Shown: piece by piece, positions 35,503 through 44,876 of the stretch
How the letters are laid out: each line of letters opens with the position of its first letter
Position numbering within the stretch: position 1 is the stretch's first letter
Assembly: GCA_022711175.1 (NCBI GenBank)
Contig: JAKLFM010000016.1
Span: 1 to 56,393 of the forward strand
Reading direction: 5' to 3'
Length of the DNA stretch: 56,393 nt
Source: Bacteroidota bacterium
GTDB taxonomy: Bacteria; Bacteroidota; Bacteroidia; Bacteroidales; UBA4417
Translations under genes and position numbers: made by a program
Notes under the pieces: model-generated
Database searches by the model: none
The model's input: the letters and a program-made list of their open reading frames with translations, nothing else
Told to the model about the DNA's origin: nothing

Positions 35503-37401
35503 TTAACCTGCAATGCCAAGTTTACTCTGGATATTCCTGAGCGTTTCGAGCAGGTTTGAACGGACATGGATGAATTCATCAAAACCGTCGTTTTTAAGGC
35601 TCTCAACAAGCTCTTTCGGATAACCGGCAAGCACAAAAAGCACTTTATCGTTTTGTGCTTTCATCGCTTTCACAAGCGGAGATGCGATTTCAGCATACTC
35701 TTCGTCGGAACTGCACACCACAACAATTTCGGCTTTTGAATCAACGGCAGCCTTTGCGCCTTCTTCAACAGTTTTAAAACCATTATTATCGATGATTTCG
35801 TAGCCGGCGCAGCCAAAGAAATTGGTACTGAACATGGCTCTTGCTTTACGCATGGCCAGGTTACCAATGGTTAGCAGGAAAACTGCAGGACGTTTACCGC
35901 CTTCGCTTACAAAGACTTCGGTGTTAAGTCGCAGGTCGTCAAAAGCTTCGGCGCCGCGACCAATTTCCATCTTTTTGAAAGCGGCAGGTTTCGCAGTTTC
36001 AGCTACCGGTTCGTCAGCTTCATCAATCGTTTGTATTTTATCGAGCATCAATTCGCCCGTGTTGGGATACTGATTGGTGCCAAGGATCACGGTTTTGCGG
36101 TTTGCGATGTCGCTGAGTCGCTGGCCGGCAACTTTTTCTATGCTTTCCTGAACAAAGTTTTTCTTAATTGCTTCGATCATCCCACCCATATCCTCCACTT
36201 CGAGGAAAAGTTTCCAGGCGGCATCGGCTATGGAATGTGTGAGCGATTCGATGTAATACGAACCGGCTCCGCTATCGGCAACCTTGTCGAGGTAAGCCTC
36301 TTCGCGCAGAATGATCTGCTGGTTTCGGGCAATCCGTTCCGAGAAATCGTCAGGATCCTTGTAAAAAGTATCGAAAGGCGTGATAAGTACCGAATTTGCG
36401 CCGCCGAGTATTGCCGACATTGCCTCAGTAGTGGTGCGAAGGATGTTCACATGCGGATCGTAAACCGTTTTGTTCCAGTGCGAGGTAGTGCTGTGCAGAT
36501 AGGTCTTGAGCGAATTTTCGTCCTCTGGTTTGTATTGTGAAGCAATCCTTGACCATAAAAGCCTTGCAGCACGCAGTTTGGCGATTTCCATAAAATAGTT
36601 GGAACCGATGCCGAAGGCAAAACCTAACCTGGGAGAGACATCGTCAACCGTAACGCCATGATCATTGCAGTATGCCAGGTATTCGTTGGCGGAGGCCATA
36701 CTGAACGCCAGTTCCTGCACAAGCGTGGCGCCGGCATTGTGGAAATACTGCCCGTTTACATTGATCACTTTCAGGTTTGGCAGTAGTTCTTTGCCGAGTT
36801 TTACGATTTCTGCAACTTCTGCAAAGTCTTCTTCCTGCGATTTCCAGAAATTGCCGCTCAGGAGCATATAGCTGATGGGGTCAAAGTCAATGGAACCACG
36901 GAAAAAAGGAGGAGATAATTTCCGTTTTGCGGCATAGCCTGAAATGAGTTTCAGCAGAGCAGGATAGGAACTGGCTGCGCCCAGGTAGAGTGATGCTTCG
37001 GGGAAAGGAATTCCTTTCAATAAAATTTCGAGATCGTTGACCGAAAGGATTCCTGATGTGTCGAATCCGAGGCTGACTGCGCCTTTAGCGAAGGCGTCGC
37101 GGGCAATCCGGTTGGCTTCGACAGGGTCGGCAAGCGGTATTTCCTGCCTTATTTCCCAGCGGTTGCCGTCGGACGAATTGCCGCGAACAAAAGGCGCCAC
37201 ACCGGGAAACGACACCTCATCCATGATACCTTCAAGGTCTTCGGCGCGGTAATAAGGCTTCACTTCAATGCCTTCGGGCGTTTTCCAGATAAGTTTTTTC
37301 TGGTAATCGGCGCCCTTGAGGTCTTCAAGTATTTTGGCCTCCCATTCGGCAGTAGAAACCGGTGGGAATTCTGAAAAAAGTTTATGGTTGTTTTTATCCA
37401 T
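35503..37401 (-). CDS. mutA: Methylmalonyl-CoA mutase, small (non-catalytic) subunit
   Basis: The 632-residue protein is homologous to MutB along its length: PFVRGN near the start, the barrel domain with FAFGIGSNYFMEIAKLRAARLLW, and SGAGSYYIESLT. The C-terminal region resembles a B12-binding domain but lacks the DxHxxG cobalt-ligand motif present in MutB, the usual sign of the small structural subunit. The ATG at 37401 is preferred to an adjoining GTG one codon upstream. It heads the operon, with a possible -7 box (TAATTTTG) at 37462-37455 on the minus strand. Confidence 0.96.
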   Translation of the reverse strand: MDKNNHKLFSEFPPVSTAEWEAKILEDLKGADYQKKLIWKTPEGIEVKPYYRAEDLEGIMDEVSFPGVAPFVRGNSSDGNRWEIRQEIPLADPVEANRIARDAFAKGAVSLGFDTSGILSVNDLEILLKGIPFPEASLYLGAASSYPALLKLISGYAAKRKLSPPFFRGSIDFDPISYMLLSGNFWKSQEEDFAEVAEIVKLGKELLPNLKVINVNGQYFHNAGATLVQELAFSMASANEYLAYCNDHGVTVDDVSPRLGFAFGIGSNYFMEIAKLRAARLLWSRIASQYKPEDENSLKTYLHSTTSHWNKTVYDPHVNILRTTTEAMSAILGGANSVLITPFDTFYKDPDDFSERIARNQQIILREEAYLDKVADSGAGSYYIESLTHSIADAAWKLFLEVEDMGGMIEAIKKNFVQESIEKVAGQRLSDIANRKTVILGTNQYPNTGELMLDKIQTIDEADEPVAETAKPAAFKKMEIGRGAEAFDDLRLNTEVFVSEGGKRPAVFLLTIGNLAMRKARAMFSTNFFGCAGYEIIDNNGFKTVEEGAKAAVDSKAEIVVVCSSDEEYAEIASPLVKAMKAQNDKVLFVLAGYPKELVESLKNDGFDEFIHVRSNLLETLRNIQSKLGIAG

Positions 37402-37454
37402 CACACGGGTAATTTATTCATAATTCCGGCTAATCCGGAGGATGAAAAGCGGAA

Positions 37455-37462
37455 CAAAATTA
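37455..37462 (-). promoter_or_regulatory. -7 box of the mutAB operon
   Basis: TAATTTTG on the minus strand matches TAnnTTTG and leaves a leader of about 47 bases before the mutA ATG. No -33 TTTG is at the usual distance. The rest of the 184-base gap to dpp11 is AT-rich with an imperfect AAAATATT/AATATTTT repeat (37527-37550). Confidence 0.45.
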
Positions 37463-37585
37463 AGCATAAAATTTGAGCCGGAAAGGCTTATTGATAAAGT
37501 AATAACAAAAGGATAAGGTGCGATTCAAAATATTCCGGAGCAAATATTTTTTCGCAGCAACCGTACTGATTGAATTGGAATTGAG

Positions 37586-39745
37586 CTAGTTTATCAGGTT
37601 CATCTCCTCCACAAGCCTTTTAGCCCCGGCCACTTTATCAATCACAAACAGGCAATAGCGAATGTCGAGGGTAATATTGCGGCATTGGTCAGGATCGTAC
37701 ATCAGGTCGCTCATGGTACCTTCCCAGCAGCGGTCGAAATTGATGCCTATCAGGTTGCCGTCGGCATCGAGCACCGGGCTGCCGCTGTTACCGCCGGTTG
37801 TGTGGTTGGTGGCAATAAAAGTTACGTGCATGCTGCTGTCTCTGTCGCCGTATGGGCCATAATCTTTTGTTCTGTAAAGTTCTTTAAGCCGCGGATCAAC
37901 AACGTAATCGTAAATTTCAGGATTCTCCTTCTGAATAATTCCGTCGAGGGTCGAAAACCAGTTATATTCAACAGCATCAGCCGGTTCATAGCCTTTTACC
38001 TTCCCGTAAGCAACGCGCAACGTGGAGTTTGCATCAGGATAAAATTGCTTTTTTGGTAAAAATTCCATTTGAGCCTTCATGTAAATGCGCTGCAAACTGT
38101 CCGTCACATCATAAAAGCGACCGAGTTCCTTCGAAAGATTCAGTTGAACGTATGCGTACGTGGCCGCAGCAAGCTGAAAAGCAGGGTCTTTCAGAATTTT
38201 TTTAGCGTCTTTGCGCGAATATTTTTCAAGAAAGGCTTTCACTTTTTCAGCCGATGCGAATATTGATCTGTCAAACACATCATCAGCCCATTTTTCATAA
38301 TCACCGTTGTAACTGGCTTTCAGTTCCTTGTAAATGGCCGGCATATACTCAGCATCTGCCTTTTCGCAGTATGTATTCATCAAAGCAGCAAAAATCTTGC
38401 GGTCAACATTTATATCGTAATTCTTGAAATAGCCGTCAACCCCGGCATGCAGTTGTTTTGCGAGAGCATTCACTGCTGAATCTGTCACGTTTTGCTGGCT
38501 GCTTTGCTGAACGAGTTTGTTGAATGAGTAGGCATACCTGATGAGTTCGATGCTTAGCGGACCTTCGGTAAGATAGTTGTAAGCATTGTTTTTTGGGATG
38601 AAATCAGTGTAAATGTGGTTGTATTCTGCCAGAAGCTTTCCATATGCCGCTTCGCGGTAAGGATCGGCGGCTACCCATTGCGAAAAGTCATTTTCGAAGG
38701 CTAGTTTTTTATCGACAGCATCAAGGCGCTTAATTCCGCGGCTTTCGCCTATCATTTTTTTCCAGAAATTGGCAATACCGGCTGCTTTGGCAGAATACTG
38801 GATACGCACCAGCCGGTCCTGTTCCATGGCCTGGTTGATGACGTCGAGCCGTTGCTGGCGAAGGCCTATGGCTATAGGATTTTTGTGGTTTGCCACCATA
38901 TCCACTGCTGCCGCAGGCAGGTATTCCTGGGTGGTGCCGGGGAAACCGTAAACAAAGGTAAAATCACCTTCGCTGACACCTTTGAGCGAAACGTTCAGGT
39001 ACTTTTTCGGCGTGTAAGGGACGTTATCTTTCGAATAGTCAGCGGGATTGTTATTCTTGTCGGCGTAAATCCTGAAAACCGAGAAATCGCCGGTATGGCG
39101 CGGCCACATCCAGTTGTCGGTGTCGCCGCCGAATTTCCCGATATTTGAAGGAGGCGCTCCAACAAGCCTGATGTCATTAAAGGTTTCGGTTACAAGCAGA
39201 TAATACTGGTTTCCGGCAAAAAACGGCCTTACTGATGCTTTGTAATGAGTGCCTTTAACAGCTTCGTTCACAATGATTTTGCTGTTCGCTGCAATGACCG
39301 AATCGCGTTGTGATTCGTTCATACGGGGAGTGACATTGTTGAGCGCTGATGTTGTAACATCTTGCATCCTGACCAAAAAAGTTACACTTAATCCCGGGTT
39401 AGGCAGTTCCTCGGCAAACGACTGTGCCCAGAAACCATCGGTAAGATAGTCGTGTTCGAGTGAACTGTGACGCTGAATATTACCGTAACCACAATGATGG
39501 TTGGTGAGCAGCAAGCCCTGGCCCGAGACAATTTCGCCGGTACAGCCCCCGCCAAAAAGCACAATAGCATCCTTGAGACTCGAATGGTTGATGCTGTATA
39601 TATCGTCAGCAGTGATGCGCATTCCCATAGCACGCATTTCTTTTTCATTGAGTTGTTGCAGTAAAATAGGCAGCCACATGCCTTCGCCGGCATGAACAAT
39701 GAGTGATAAAAGGAAAAAAGTTAAGAAGAAGATGGTTTTTTTCAT
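37586..39745 (-). CDS. dpp11: S46 family dipeptidyl-peptidase, DPP11 type (Asp/Glu-specific)
   Basis: S46 peptidases remove dipeptides from peptides in the periplasm of Bacteroidetes. The protein (719 residues from ATG 39745; the frame is open 10 codons further up, but a clear signal peptide MKKTIFFLTFFLLSLIVHA starts here) has TNHHCGYG with His84, the GGDTDNWMWPRHTGD Asp region, and GNSGSP with Ser654. Arg672 in NFDR lies 18 residues after the nucleophile, matching the Arg673 of P. gingivalis DPP11 (one-residue offset throughout), which selects acidic P1 residues; DPP7 has Gly there. It suggests growth on peptides or protein. Confidence 0.92.
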   Translation of the reverse strand: MKKTIFFLTFFLLSLIVHAGEGMWLPILLQQLNEKEMRAMGMRITADDIYSINHSSLKDAIVLFGGGCTGEIVSGQGLLLTNHHCGYGNIQRHSSLEHDYLTDGFWAQSFAEELPNPGLSVTFLVRMQDVTTSALNNVTPRMNESQRDSVIAANSKIIVNEAVKGTHYKASVRPFFAGNQYYLLVTETFNDIRLVGAPPSNIGKFGGDTDNWMWPRHTGDFSVFRIYADKNNNPADYSKDNVPYTPKKYLNVSLKGVSEGDFTFVYGFPGTTQEYLPAAAVDMVANHKNPIAIGLRQQRLDVINQAMEQDRLVRIQYSAKAAGIANFWKKMIGESRGIKRLDAVDKKLAFENDFSQWVAADPYREAAYGKLLAEYNHIYTDFIPKNNAYNYLTEGPLSIELIRYAYSFNKLVQQSSQQNVTDSAVNALAKQLHAGVDGYFKNYDINVDRKIFAALMNTYCEKADAEYMPAIYKELKASYNGDYEKWADDVFDRSIFASAEKVKAFLEKYSRKDAKKILKDPAFQLAAATYAYVQLNLSKELGRFYDVTDSLQRIYMKAQMEFLPKKQFYPDANSTLRVAYGKVKGYEPADAVEYNWFSTLDGIIQKENPEIYDYVVDPRLKELYRTKDYGPYGDRDSSMHVTFIATNHTTGGNSGSPVLDADGNLIGINFDRCWEGTMSDLMYDPDQCRNITLDIRYCLFVIDKVAGAKRLVEEMNLIN

Positions 39746-39905
39746 TTGTAAAGTGTTTTGAAATGCTGGAAGCACTGATTTTTCATGAAGACTTTTACAG
39801 GTAATCTATTCAGCCACGGACTCAGGAAAAGGAAGCATTATTTCAGGAAAGGAAAATAATCAGTGATGATCTGTCCAACCCGTATTATCCGTGTTCAATC
39901 TGAAG

Positions 39906-40283
39906 CTACTTTGCAGCAATTGTCTCTATTTCTATTAATGCGCCAAGCGGCAGTTTCACCACACCATAGGCGGCACGTGCCGGGCTGTCGGATGGATAGT
40001 ATTTGCCATACACTTCGTTCATGGCGGCAAAGTTGTTCATATCGCTGAGCAGGCAGGTTGATTTTACAACATCGGCATATGAATAGCCGGCGGCTTTGAG
40101 GATGGCCCCGATGTTTTTCATCACCTGCTCGGTTTGAATGCGGATATCTTCTTCAACAAGTTTGCCGGTGGCCGGATCGATAGGAACCTGCCCTGAGATG
40201 AACAACATGCCGTTTGCTTCGACAGCCTGGCTGTATGGGCCAATGGCTTTCGGGGCGTTTTCAGTAAAAACAATCTTTTTCAT
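39906..40283 (-). CDS. ridA: RidA family reactive-imine deaminase
   Basis: RidA hydrolyses 2-aminoacrylate and related enamine/imine products of PLP enzymes, protecting the cell. The 125-residue protein has [20 protein letters not shown] near the start, and [20 protein letters not shown] near the end with the Arg that binds the substrate carboxylate. Trimeric assembly is typical. It lies 34 bases after the NagX-like gene and 160 bases before dpp11, so the first two at least look co-transcribed. A distant RutC-type role is possible, but the key residues fit RidA proper. Confidence 0.95.
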   Translation of the reverse strand: MKKIVFTENAPKAIGPYSQAVEANGMLFISGQVPIDPATGKLVEEDIRIQTEQVMKNIGAILKAAGYSYADVVKSTCLLSDMNNFAAMNEVYGKYYPSDSPARAAYGVVKLPLGALIEIETIAAK

Positions 40284-40318
40284 GTTATATAATGTATTGA
40301 TTTTCAGTAGCTAGTTTA

Positions 40319-41452
40319 TTACAATTTGATGACTATTTTTTTCTTGTAAAGTATCCAGGCAATCACTGCAAAGACCGAAGTATATGCCACAGCCCATGCA
40401 AGCGAAGCATTGTTGGGCGACATTCCGGCGTTCACAAGCGAATTGAAAAAATATTCAATCAGAGGTTTTTTGTCCTGCCCAAAAACAGGAAACAACCAGA
40501 TGATCATAATGAGCAGTTCTGATCCGACATAAAGTACCAGCGGATTTTTGCCAAAAGCAACCAGAAGTCCGGTGTAGTTATCTTTTTTCATGTAATCGAT
40601 AAGCCAGTAAAAAGCGCCCAGTGTCATAGAAGCTAGCCCGGCGGTGTAAAGTACATACGAACTTGTCCAGAGCTTTTTAATGAACGGGAACACAGGGCTC
40701 CAGGCAAGTCCGGCTGCGGTGAGCAGGAATCCGGCAAGGAACAGTATTACGGCTTTTTTGGTTTTATCCTGTGTTTCAGTGAAATAGTGCGCAATTTCGA
40801 TACCAAGCAAGCCGGTAACAATGGCCGGGAGTGTGCTCAGAATGCCTTCCGGGTCCATCAATGGCATTGCCGGCCAGGTATGTTTGCCAAGCACAAGTTG
40901 GTCGAGCCAGGCAACCCAGTTTGTTTCATAAGCAAGTGATGGAGTGCCTGCGAGCGGAGAGGGAATGAATGCCAGCAGTATCCAGTATCCGATCAATATA
41001 AGTCCGCCGGTATAAAGCCTGAAATTTCGTGAAGCATAGAGCAGCATCAATCCGCAGAAGAAGTTAACAAGTGCTATGCGTTGTAAAACACCCAGTATCC
41101 TGAAGTTGGCAATGTTAGTGAACGGAAACATGTATAGCAAAACGCCGATGAGAAATATCAGCGCTGAGCGTCTAGCCAGGTGTATGAGCAACTGCCTTTT
41201 CGAAGCGCCTTTATCCAACCTGTTCTGTGTGGACAAAAAGAGTGAAAATCCCATGATAAACAGGAAAAACGGGAAAACCAGGTCGGTGGGGGTGCATCCT
41301 TGCCATTCAGCGTGGCAAAGTGGTGCATAAGCAGCACTCCAGCTCCCGGGGGTATTAACGATGATCATGGCAATGATCGTCAGGCCCCTGAGGGCATCGA
41401 GCGAGATTAAGCGATTGCTTTGCGGCATTTCGATCGGTTTTGATGATGGCAT
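40319..41452 (-). CDS. HGSNAT/NagX-like membrane acyltransferase (DUF5009-type)
   Basis: This 377-residue polytopic protein begins (ATG 41452; the longer open frame upstream lacks family features) with RLISLDALRGLTIIAMIIVNTPGSW, then DLVFPFFLFIMGFSLFLS, the pattern of bacterial relatives of heparan-alpha-glucosaminide N-acetyltransferase (NagX/YeiB-like). About ten membrane segments follow. Such proteins may acetylate amino sugars on the outer side using cytoplasmic acetyl-CoA; the substrate here is unknown. It is upstream of ridA, and divergent from tatC with a 129-base gap. Confidence 0.85.
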   Translation of the reverse strand: MPSSKPIEMPQSNRLISLDALRGLTIIAMIIVNTPGSWSAAYAPLCHAEWQGCTPTDLVFPFFLFIMGFSLFLSTQNRLDKGASKRQLLIHLARRSALIFLIGVLLYMFPFTNIANFRILGVLQRIALVNFFCGLMLLYASRNFRLYTGGLILIGYWILLAFIPSPLAGTPSLAYETNWVAWLDQLVLGKHTWPAMPLMDPEGILSTLPAIVTGLLGIEIAHYFTETQDKTKKAVILFLAGFLLTAAGLAWSPVFPFIKKLWTSSYVLYTAGLASMTLGAFYWLIDYMKKDNYTGLLVAFGKNPLVLYVGSELLIMIIWLFPVFGQDKKPLIEYFFNSLVNAGMSPNNASLAWAVAYTSVFAVIAWILYKKKIVIKL

Positions 41453-41553
41453 AAAATTAAAACAATCCACCGAATTCAAGGCAAGCATCAGATTTATTGC
41501 TTCATTGAAAATTACTGTATTCACCGCACAATGTCAAACTGTTTATAATTGGT

Positions 41554-41561
41554 TATTTTTG
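41554..41561 (+). promoter_or_regulatory. -7 box of tatC
   Basis: TATTTTTG fits TAnnTTTG and ends 20 bases before the tatC ATG at 41582. This decides against the upstream TTG at 41549 as a start, since it would lie within the promoter. Predicted leader about 15 bases. Confidence 0.5.
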
Positions 41562-41581
41562 CCCTGTCAATCCCATATGGA

Positions 41582-42430
41582 ATGAAATCAAGAAAGAGCA
41601 ACGGCGAAATAAACGGTGAAAAAGCAAACGAAATGACTTTTTGGGAACACCTTACCGAACTGAGGTCGAGGCTTATCAGGATTTTATTGTCTGTATTGGT
41701 TTTTTCGGTGATTGCATTCATATACAGCAGGTTTATCTTTGACAAAATCATTCTGGCGCCCAAGAGCAGCGATTTCATAACCTACCGCTGGTTATGCAGC
41801 CTTGGCAGACTGCTGCATGTTGACAGCCTGTGCCTTCCTAAAATGAACCTCGAAATCGTTAACCTTAATCTTTCGGGCCAGTTCATGACGGATATGTATA
41901 TTTCGATATTCGCCGGCATTATTCTCGCAACTCCTTATATTTTCTGGCAGGCATGGAAATTCATCAAACCGGCGCTTTATGAAAAAGAACAGCGCTATGC
42001 GCGGTCGGCAGTGTTTATTATGTCGGGCTTGTTTTTCCTGGGAGTGCTCTTTAGTTATTACTTTATGGTGCCGTGGACGCTCAATTTCCTTGGTACTTAC
42101 CAGGTAAGTGACATGGTGGATAACAGGATAGCCCTGAATTCCTATATCAGCACGGTAGTTTCGGTGATTTTGTCGGTTGGCGTGGTATTCGAGTTGCCGG
42201 TAGTGGTTTATGTGCTGGCCAAAATCGGAATCATGTCATCGTCGTTCCTCAGGAAGAATCGGAAATATGCTTTTGTTATTGTGCTGATAGTGGCTGCCAT
42301 TATTACACCGCCTGATGTTTTCAGCCAGATCATCGTCACCATGCCGCTATGGCTGCTTTACGAAGTAAGCATACTTGTAGCTAAAAGGGTTGAGCCTAAA
42401 GAGTTGACTGCTGAAAGCGAAGAAGTATAA
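41582..42430 (+). CDS. tatC: Sec-independent protein translocase TatC
   Basis: TatC is the receptor subunit of the twin-arginine export system in the inner membrane. The protein (282 residues) has MTFWEHLTELRSRLIR, the signal-peptide binding N-terminus with the conserved Glu, then six membrane segments, including the conserved PYIFWQAWKFIKPALYEKE and the ITPPDVFSQ stretch. The first periplasmic loop is longer than in E. coli. TatA/TatB are not in this window. The start at ATG 41582 is set by the promoter and by the family N-terminus. PspC and LiaF-like genes follow 183 bases later. Confidence 0.95.
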   Translation: MKSRKSNGEINGEKANEMTFWEHLTELRSRLIRILLSVLVFSVIAFIYSRFIFDKIILAPKSSDFITYRWLCSLGRLLHVDSLCLPKMNLEIVNLNLSGQFMTDMYISIFAGIILATPYIFWQAWKFIKPALYEKEQRYARSAVFIMSGLFFLGVLFSYYFMVPWTLNFLGTYQVSDMVDNRIALNSYISTVVSVILSVGVVFELPVVVYVLAKIGIMSSSFLRKNRKYAFVIVLIVAAIITPPDVFSQIIVTMPLWLLYEVSILVAKRVEPKELTAESEEV

Positions 42431-42467
42431 CCGCCAGTCAGGTAGTTTTCTTACCACACGGGTTTGT

Positions 42468-42497
42468 TTTGCCTTCAATTCTTAAATATTAGTTTTA
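42468..42497 (+). promoter_or_regulatory. Possible promoter of the pspC-like gene
   Basis: TTTG (42468-42471), 18 bases, then TAGTTTTA (42490-42497) is one mismatch from the -7 consensus. It would give a leader of about 110 bases. The rest of the gap 42431-42613 is AT-rich without other clear signals. Confidence 0.35.
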
Positions 42498-42613
42498 CAG
42501 ATATTTATGTTGACCGGTATTTGATTTTTCATATAAATCCAAAGAAAATTACAGGATATTGTAACCGCCGGTTTAAATTGGCGTCAAAACATCAAAACAA
42601 ATTCAAAATTACC

Positions 42614-43105
42614 ATGGAAAGAACCAATCGTTTATACCGTTCAAAAACCAGTCGCGTGATAGGCGGCGTTTGTGGCGGTCTTGCCGAGTACTTTGATGTT
42701 GATCCCATCATCATTCGTTTGCTCTTTTTGATCATAGCTTTTGCAGGCGGCGGCGGAATTCTTGTTTATATCATCCTTTGGATCGCCATACCCGAGAAAC
42801 CGTTTATGCCTTTCAACGCCGATTTTGGCACACCTGCCGATGCCCCTCCCGGTGAAAATGCCGAAAACACCCAGGCTAATCCCGGAGCTCCTTATGTTCC
42901 GGCATCCACCAAGCCTTTTCAGCCGGGGCGCGGCGGACTTATCGGTGGATTGATACTCATCACGCTGGGCTGCATTTTCCTTGCCGACAGGTTCATCCCC
43001 AATATCAACTTCCACGACCTCTGGCCTTTGATACTTGTCGTAATTGGCGCCGTGCTTATCGTTTCGAACTTTACTGATCGTAAAAACGATAAAAAGCCTG
43101 AATAA
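42614..43105 (+). CDS. PspC domain membrane protein
   Basis: The 163-residue protein has an N-terminal PspC domain (about 5-60): RLYRSKTSRVIGGVCGGLAEYFDVDP followed by a membrane segment with GGILVYIILWI. A proline/alanine-rich linker follows and then a second hydrophobic part (about 108-155) like the LiaI/LiaF membrane region. PspC domains belong to envelope-stress systems; the combination suggests a sensor or effector at the inner membrane. A longer open frame begins at 42464, but the family starts at ATG 42614. The LiaF-like gene follows after 44 bases, with which it surely works. Confidence 0.85.
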   Translation: MERTNRLYRSKTSRVIGGVCGGLAEYFDVDPIIIRLLFLIIAFAGGGGILVYIILWIAIPEKPFMPFNADFGTPADAPPGENAENTQANPGAPYVPASTKPFQPGRGGLIGGLILITLGCIFLADRFIPNINFHDLWPLILVVIGAVLIVSNFTDRKNDKKPE

Positions 43106-43149
43106 CCAACGCAGCAGCAACAATAGTTTAACCTTAAAAAAATCAGAAA

Positions 43150-44088
43150 ATGAGCTACCGTAAAATATTCTGGGGAGTTGTGCTGGTGCTGATCGGCATT
43201 CTCTTCATCCTTAAAAACACAGGAGCAATTTACTTCAACTGGCACACTGTGTGGAACTTATGGCCTGTGCTGCTGATCCTTTGGGGCATTGCCATGATTC
43301 CCGTTAAGGATTGGATTAAAGTAACCCTTTCAATAGCCACTGTAATCATTACCTTTTTCGCAGTTCAGCAATATGGTGATAACAGCAAGTGGAACTGGCA
43401 TTTTAAATGGGACGAGGACGATGAAGTAGTAAAAATCGACAGAGACGACGATGAGAGCGACGCGCTGATGAATGTGACCCAAACCCTCACCGAAGACTAT
43501 GATTCTACATTCCCGTTTGCGAAACTTAACCTGAACATTGGTGTAGGCCAGTTCGAAATACGCGATACCACTTCAAAACTGCTGGTGCTTGACCGTTCGG
43601 GATCTCAAGGCACTTATTCAATGACTACATCTGAAGGTGACAGTACAAAAACCATTGACGTTTCGCTCAATAAAGCAGAGTTTAAAGGCGAAATTAAAAA
43701 TGAAGTACGTATGCGCCTTAACCCGAATCCGGTTTGGGACCTGGGACTTAACATTGGTGCTGCCGAAGTTGATTTCGACCTGAGCGGGTTTAAAACACGC
43801 AACATCCTTATCGAAGGAGGTGCTTCGGATATTGAAGTGAAAATCGGCAAACTACTGCCTGAATCGTTCGTAAATATCAAAGCCGGTGCTGCTTCCATTA
43901 CAGTAAAAATTCCTAAAGAAGCCGGGGCTCAAATCACCAACAATACCTTTATGGCTAGCAAAAGTTTCGACGGATTTAAGAAAATTGACAGCCACCTGTA
44001 TCAAACTCCCGATTTTAATACCAATCCCAACAAGATTAAGATCAATATGGAAGCCGGAATGGCACGTATTGATGTAGTCAGGTATTAA
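43150..44088 (+). CDS. LiaF-like membrane protein with C-terminal beta (toast-rack) domain
   Basis: Residues about 5-75 form the LiaI/LiaF-type membrane region (ILIGILFILKNTGAIYF, then W-rich LWPVLLILWGI). A charged DEDD-rich linker leads to a repeat-like beta region (about 125-312) with short GVGQFEIRD, IGAAEVDFDLSG, and EGGASDIEVKIG-like units, the adhesin-like 'toast-rack' pattern. In Firmicutes LiaF restrains the LiaSR antibiotic-response system; here no LiaSR is adjacent, so the partner is unknown. It pairs with the PspC gene. Its stop overlaps by 4 bases that of the convergent hydrolase. Confidence 0.82.
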   Translation: MSYRKIFWGVVLVLIGILFILKNTGAIYFNWHTVWNLWPVLLILWGIAMIPVKDWIKVTLSIATVIITFFAVQQYGDNSKWNWHFKWDEDDEVVKIDRDDDESDALMNVTQTLTEDYDSTFPFAKLNLNIGVGQFEIRDTTSKLLVLDRSGSQGTYSMTTSEGDSTKTIDVSLNKAEFKGEIKNEVRMRLNPNPVWDLGLNIGAAEVDFDLSGFKTRNILIEGGASDIEVKIGKLLPESFVNIKAGAASITVKIPKEAGAQITNNTFMASKSFDGFKKIDSHLYQTPDFNTNPNKIKINMEAGMARIDVVRY

Positions 44089-44876
44089 TCTGTTCCAAAC
44101 CTGCACTCACGGTCAAGAAATCCGCTGAGTATCGAACAAAGTTCTCCCGGGGCGTCAGCATGTACCCAATGCGATGCCCCGGGAATTGTTTTTATGAGGG
44201 CTTCCGGGAAAAGCTTCTTTATCAGGGGAATATCTTCGTCCACTATGTAATCCGACCGGCCGCCCTGGATGAATAATGCCGGCCCTTTATAGCTGTTTGC
44301 GCTCGTTACACCATCAAATAACTGATCAATGCTGTTGTTGATAGCTTCAAGGTTCAGTCGCCATGCCATTTTTCCGGGCATTTTGTAATAAAGGTTTTTG
44401 AGGATGAACATCCTGATCCGGGGATCGTGAACACGCTGCGCAAGCTCGTTTTCCACTTCGGCACGTGAGGTAACGATATCAAGGTTAATCCGCATCATTT
44501 CAGTAATCATTCGGGTATGCACAAGCCTTTCGGGATATTTTCGCGGGCTTATGTCAACAACAACCAATTTATTAACAGTGCCGGGATATTCAAGGGTGTA
44601 TGCCATTGCGGTTTTTCCGCCCATCGAGTGCCCGATAAGGATGGGATTCACAATCTGTTGATCTTCAATAAACTCAGACAGATCATCCACCATGGCAGGG
44701 TAGGAGTGCATTGCCGCATGCGGCGACTGGCCATGATTGCGCAAATCGGGGATATAAACCGAAAAATGATCGGCAATACGCCGGCCAATGGTTACCCAGT
44801 TATCGCTCTGGCCAAAAAGCCCGTGGAGAATGATGACAGGTTGTCCCTGCCCGAAGTGACGGAAAAACAGATTCAT
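44085..44876 (-). CDS. Alpha/beta hydrolase (YbfF-like esterase)
   Basis: The 263-residue protein has the alpha/beta-hydrolase fold signature: oxyanion HG at 18-19, PDLRNHGQSP, the nucleophile elbow GHSMGG with Ser84, an acidic residue near 211 and catalytic-type His236 in GASHWVHAD. The ordering and the 'NHG(Q/R)S' motif resemble the YbfF/ABHD11 esterase branch. Substrate is unknown. No signal peptide. It overlaps the upstream propeller gene by 4 bases and closes the pdxJ operon. It meets the LiaF-like gene tail to tail. Confidence 0.88.
   Translation of the reverse strand: MNLFFRHFGQGQPVIILHGLFGQSDNWVTIGRRIADHFSVYIPDLRNHGQSPHAAMHSYPAMVDDLSEFIEDQQIVNPILIGHSMGGKTAMAYTLEYPGTVNKLVVVDISPRKYPERLVHTRMITEMMRINLDIVTSRAEVENELAQRVHDPRIRMFILKNLYYKMPGKMAWRLNLEAINNSIDQLFDGVTSANSYKGPALFIQGGRSDYIVDEDIPLIKKLFPEALIKTIPGASHWVHADAPGELCSILSGFLDRECRFGTD

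Noticed and set aside
42464..42613. N-terminal extension of the PspC protein
   Set aside because: The extra 50 residues lack a PspC match, are AT-rich, and cover the likely promoter and leader; the family begins at 42614.
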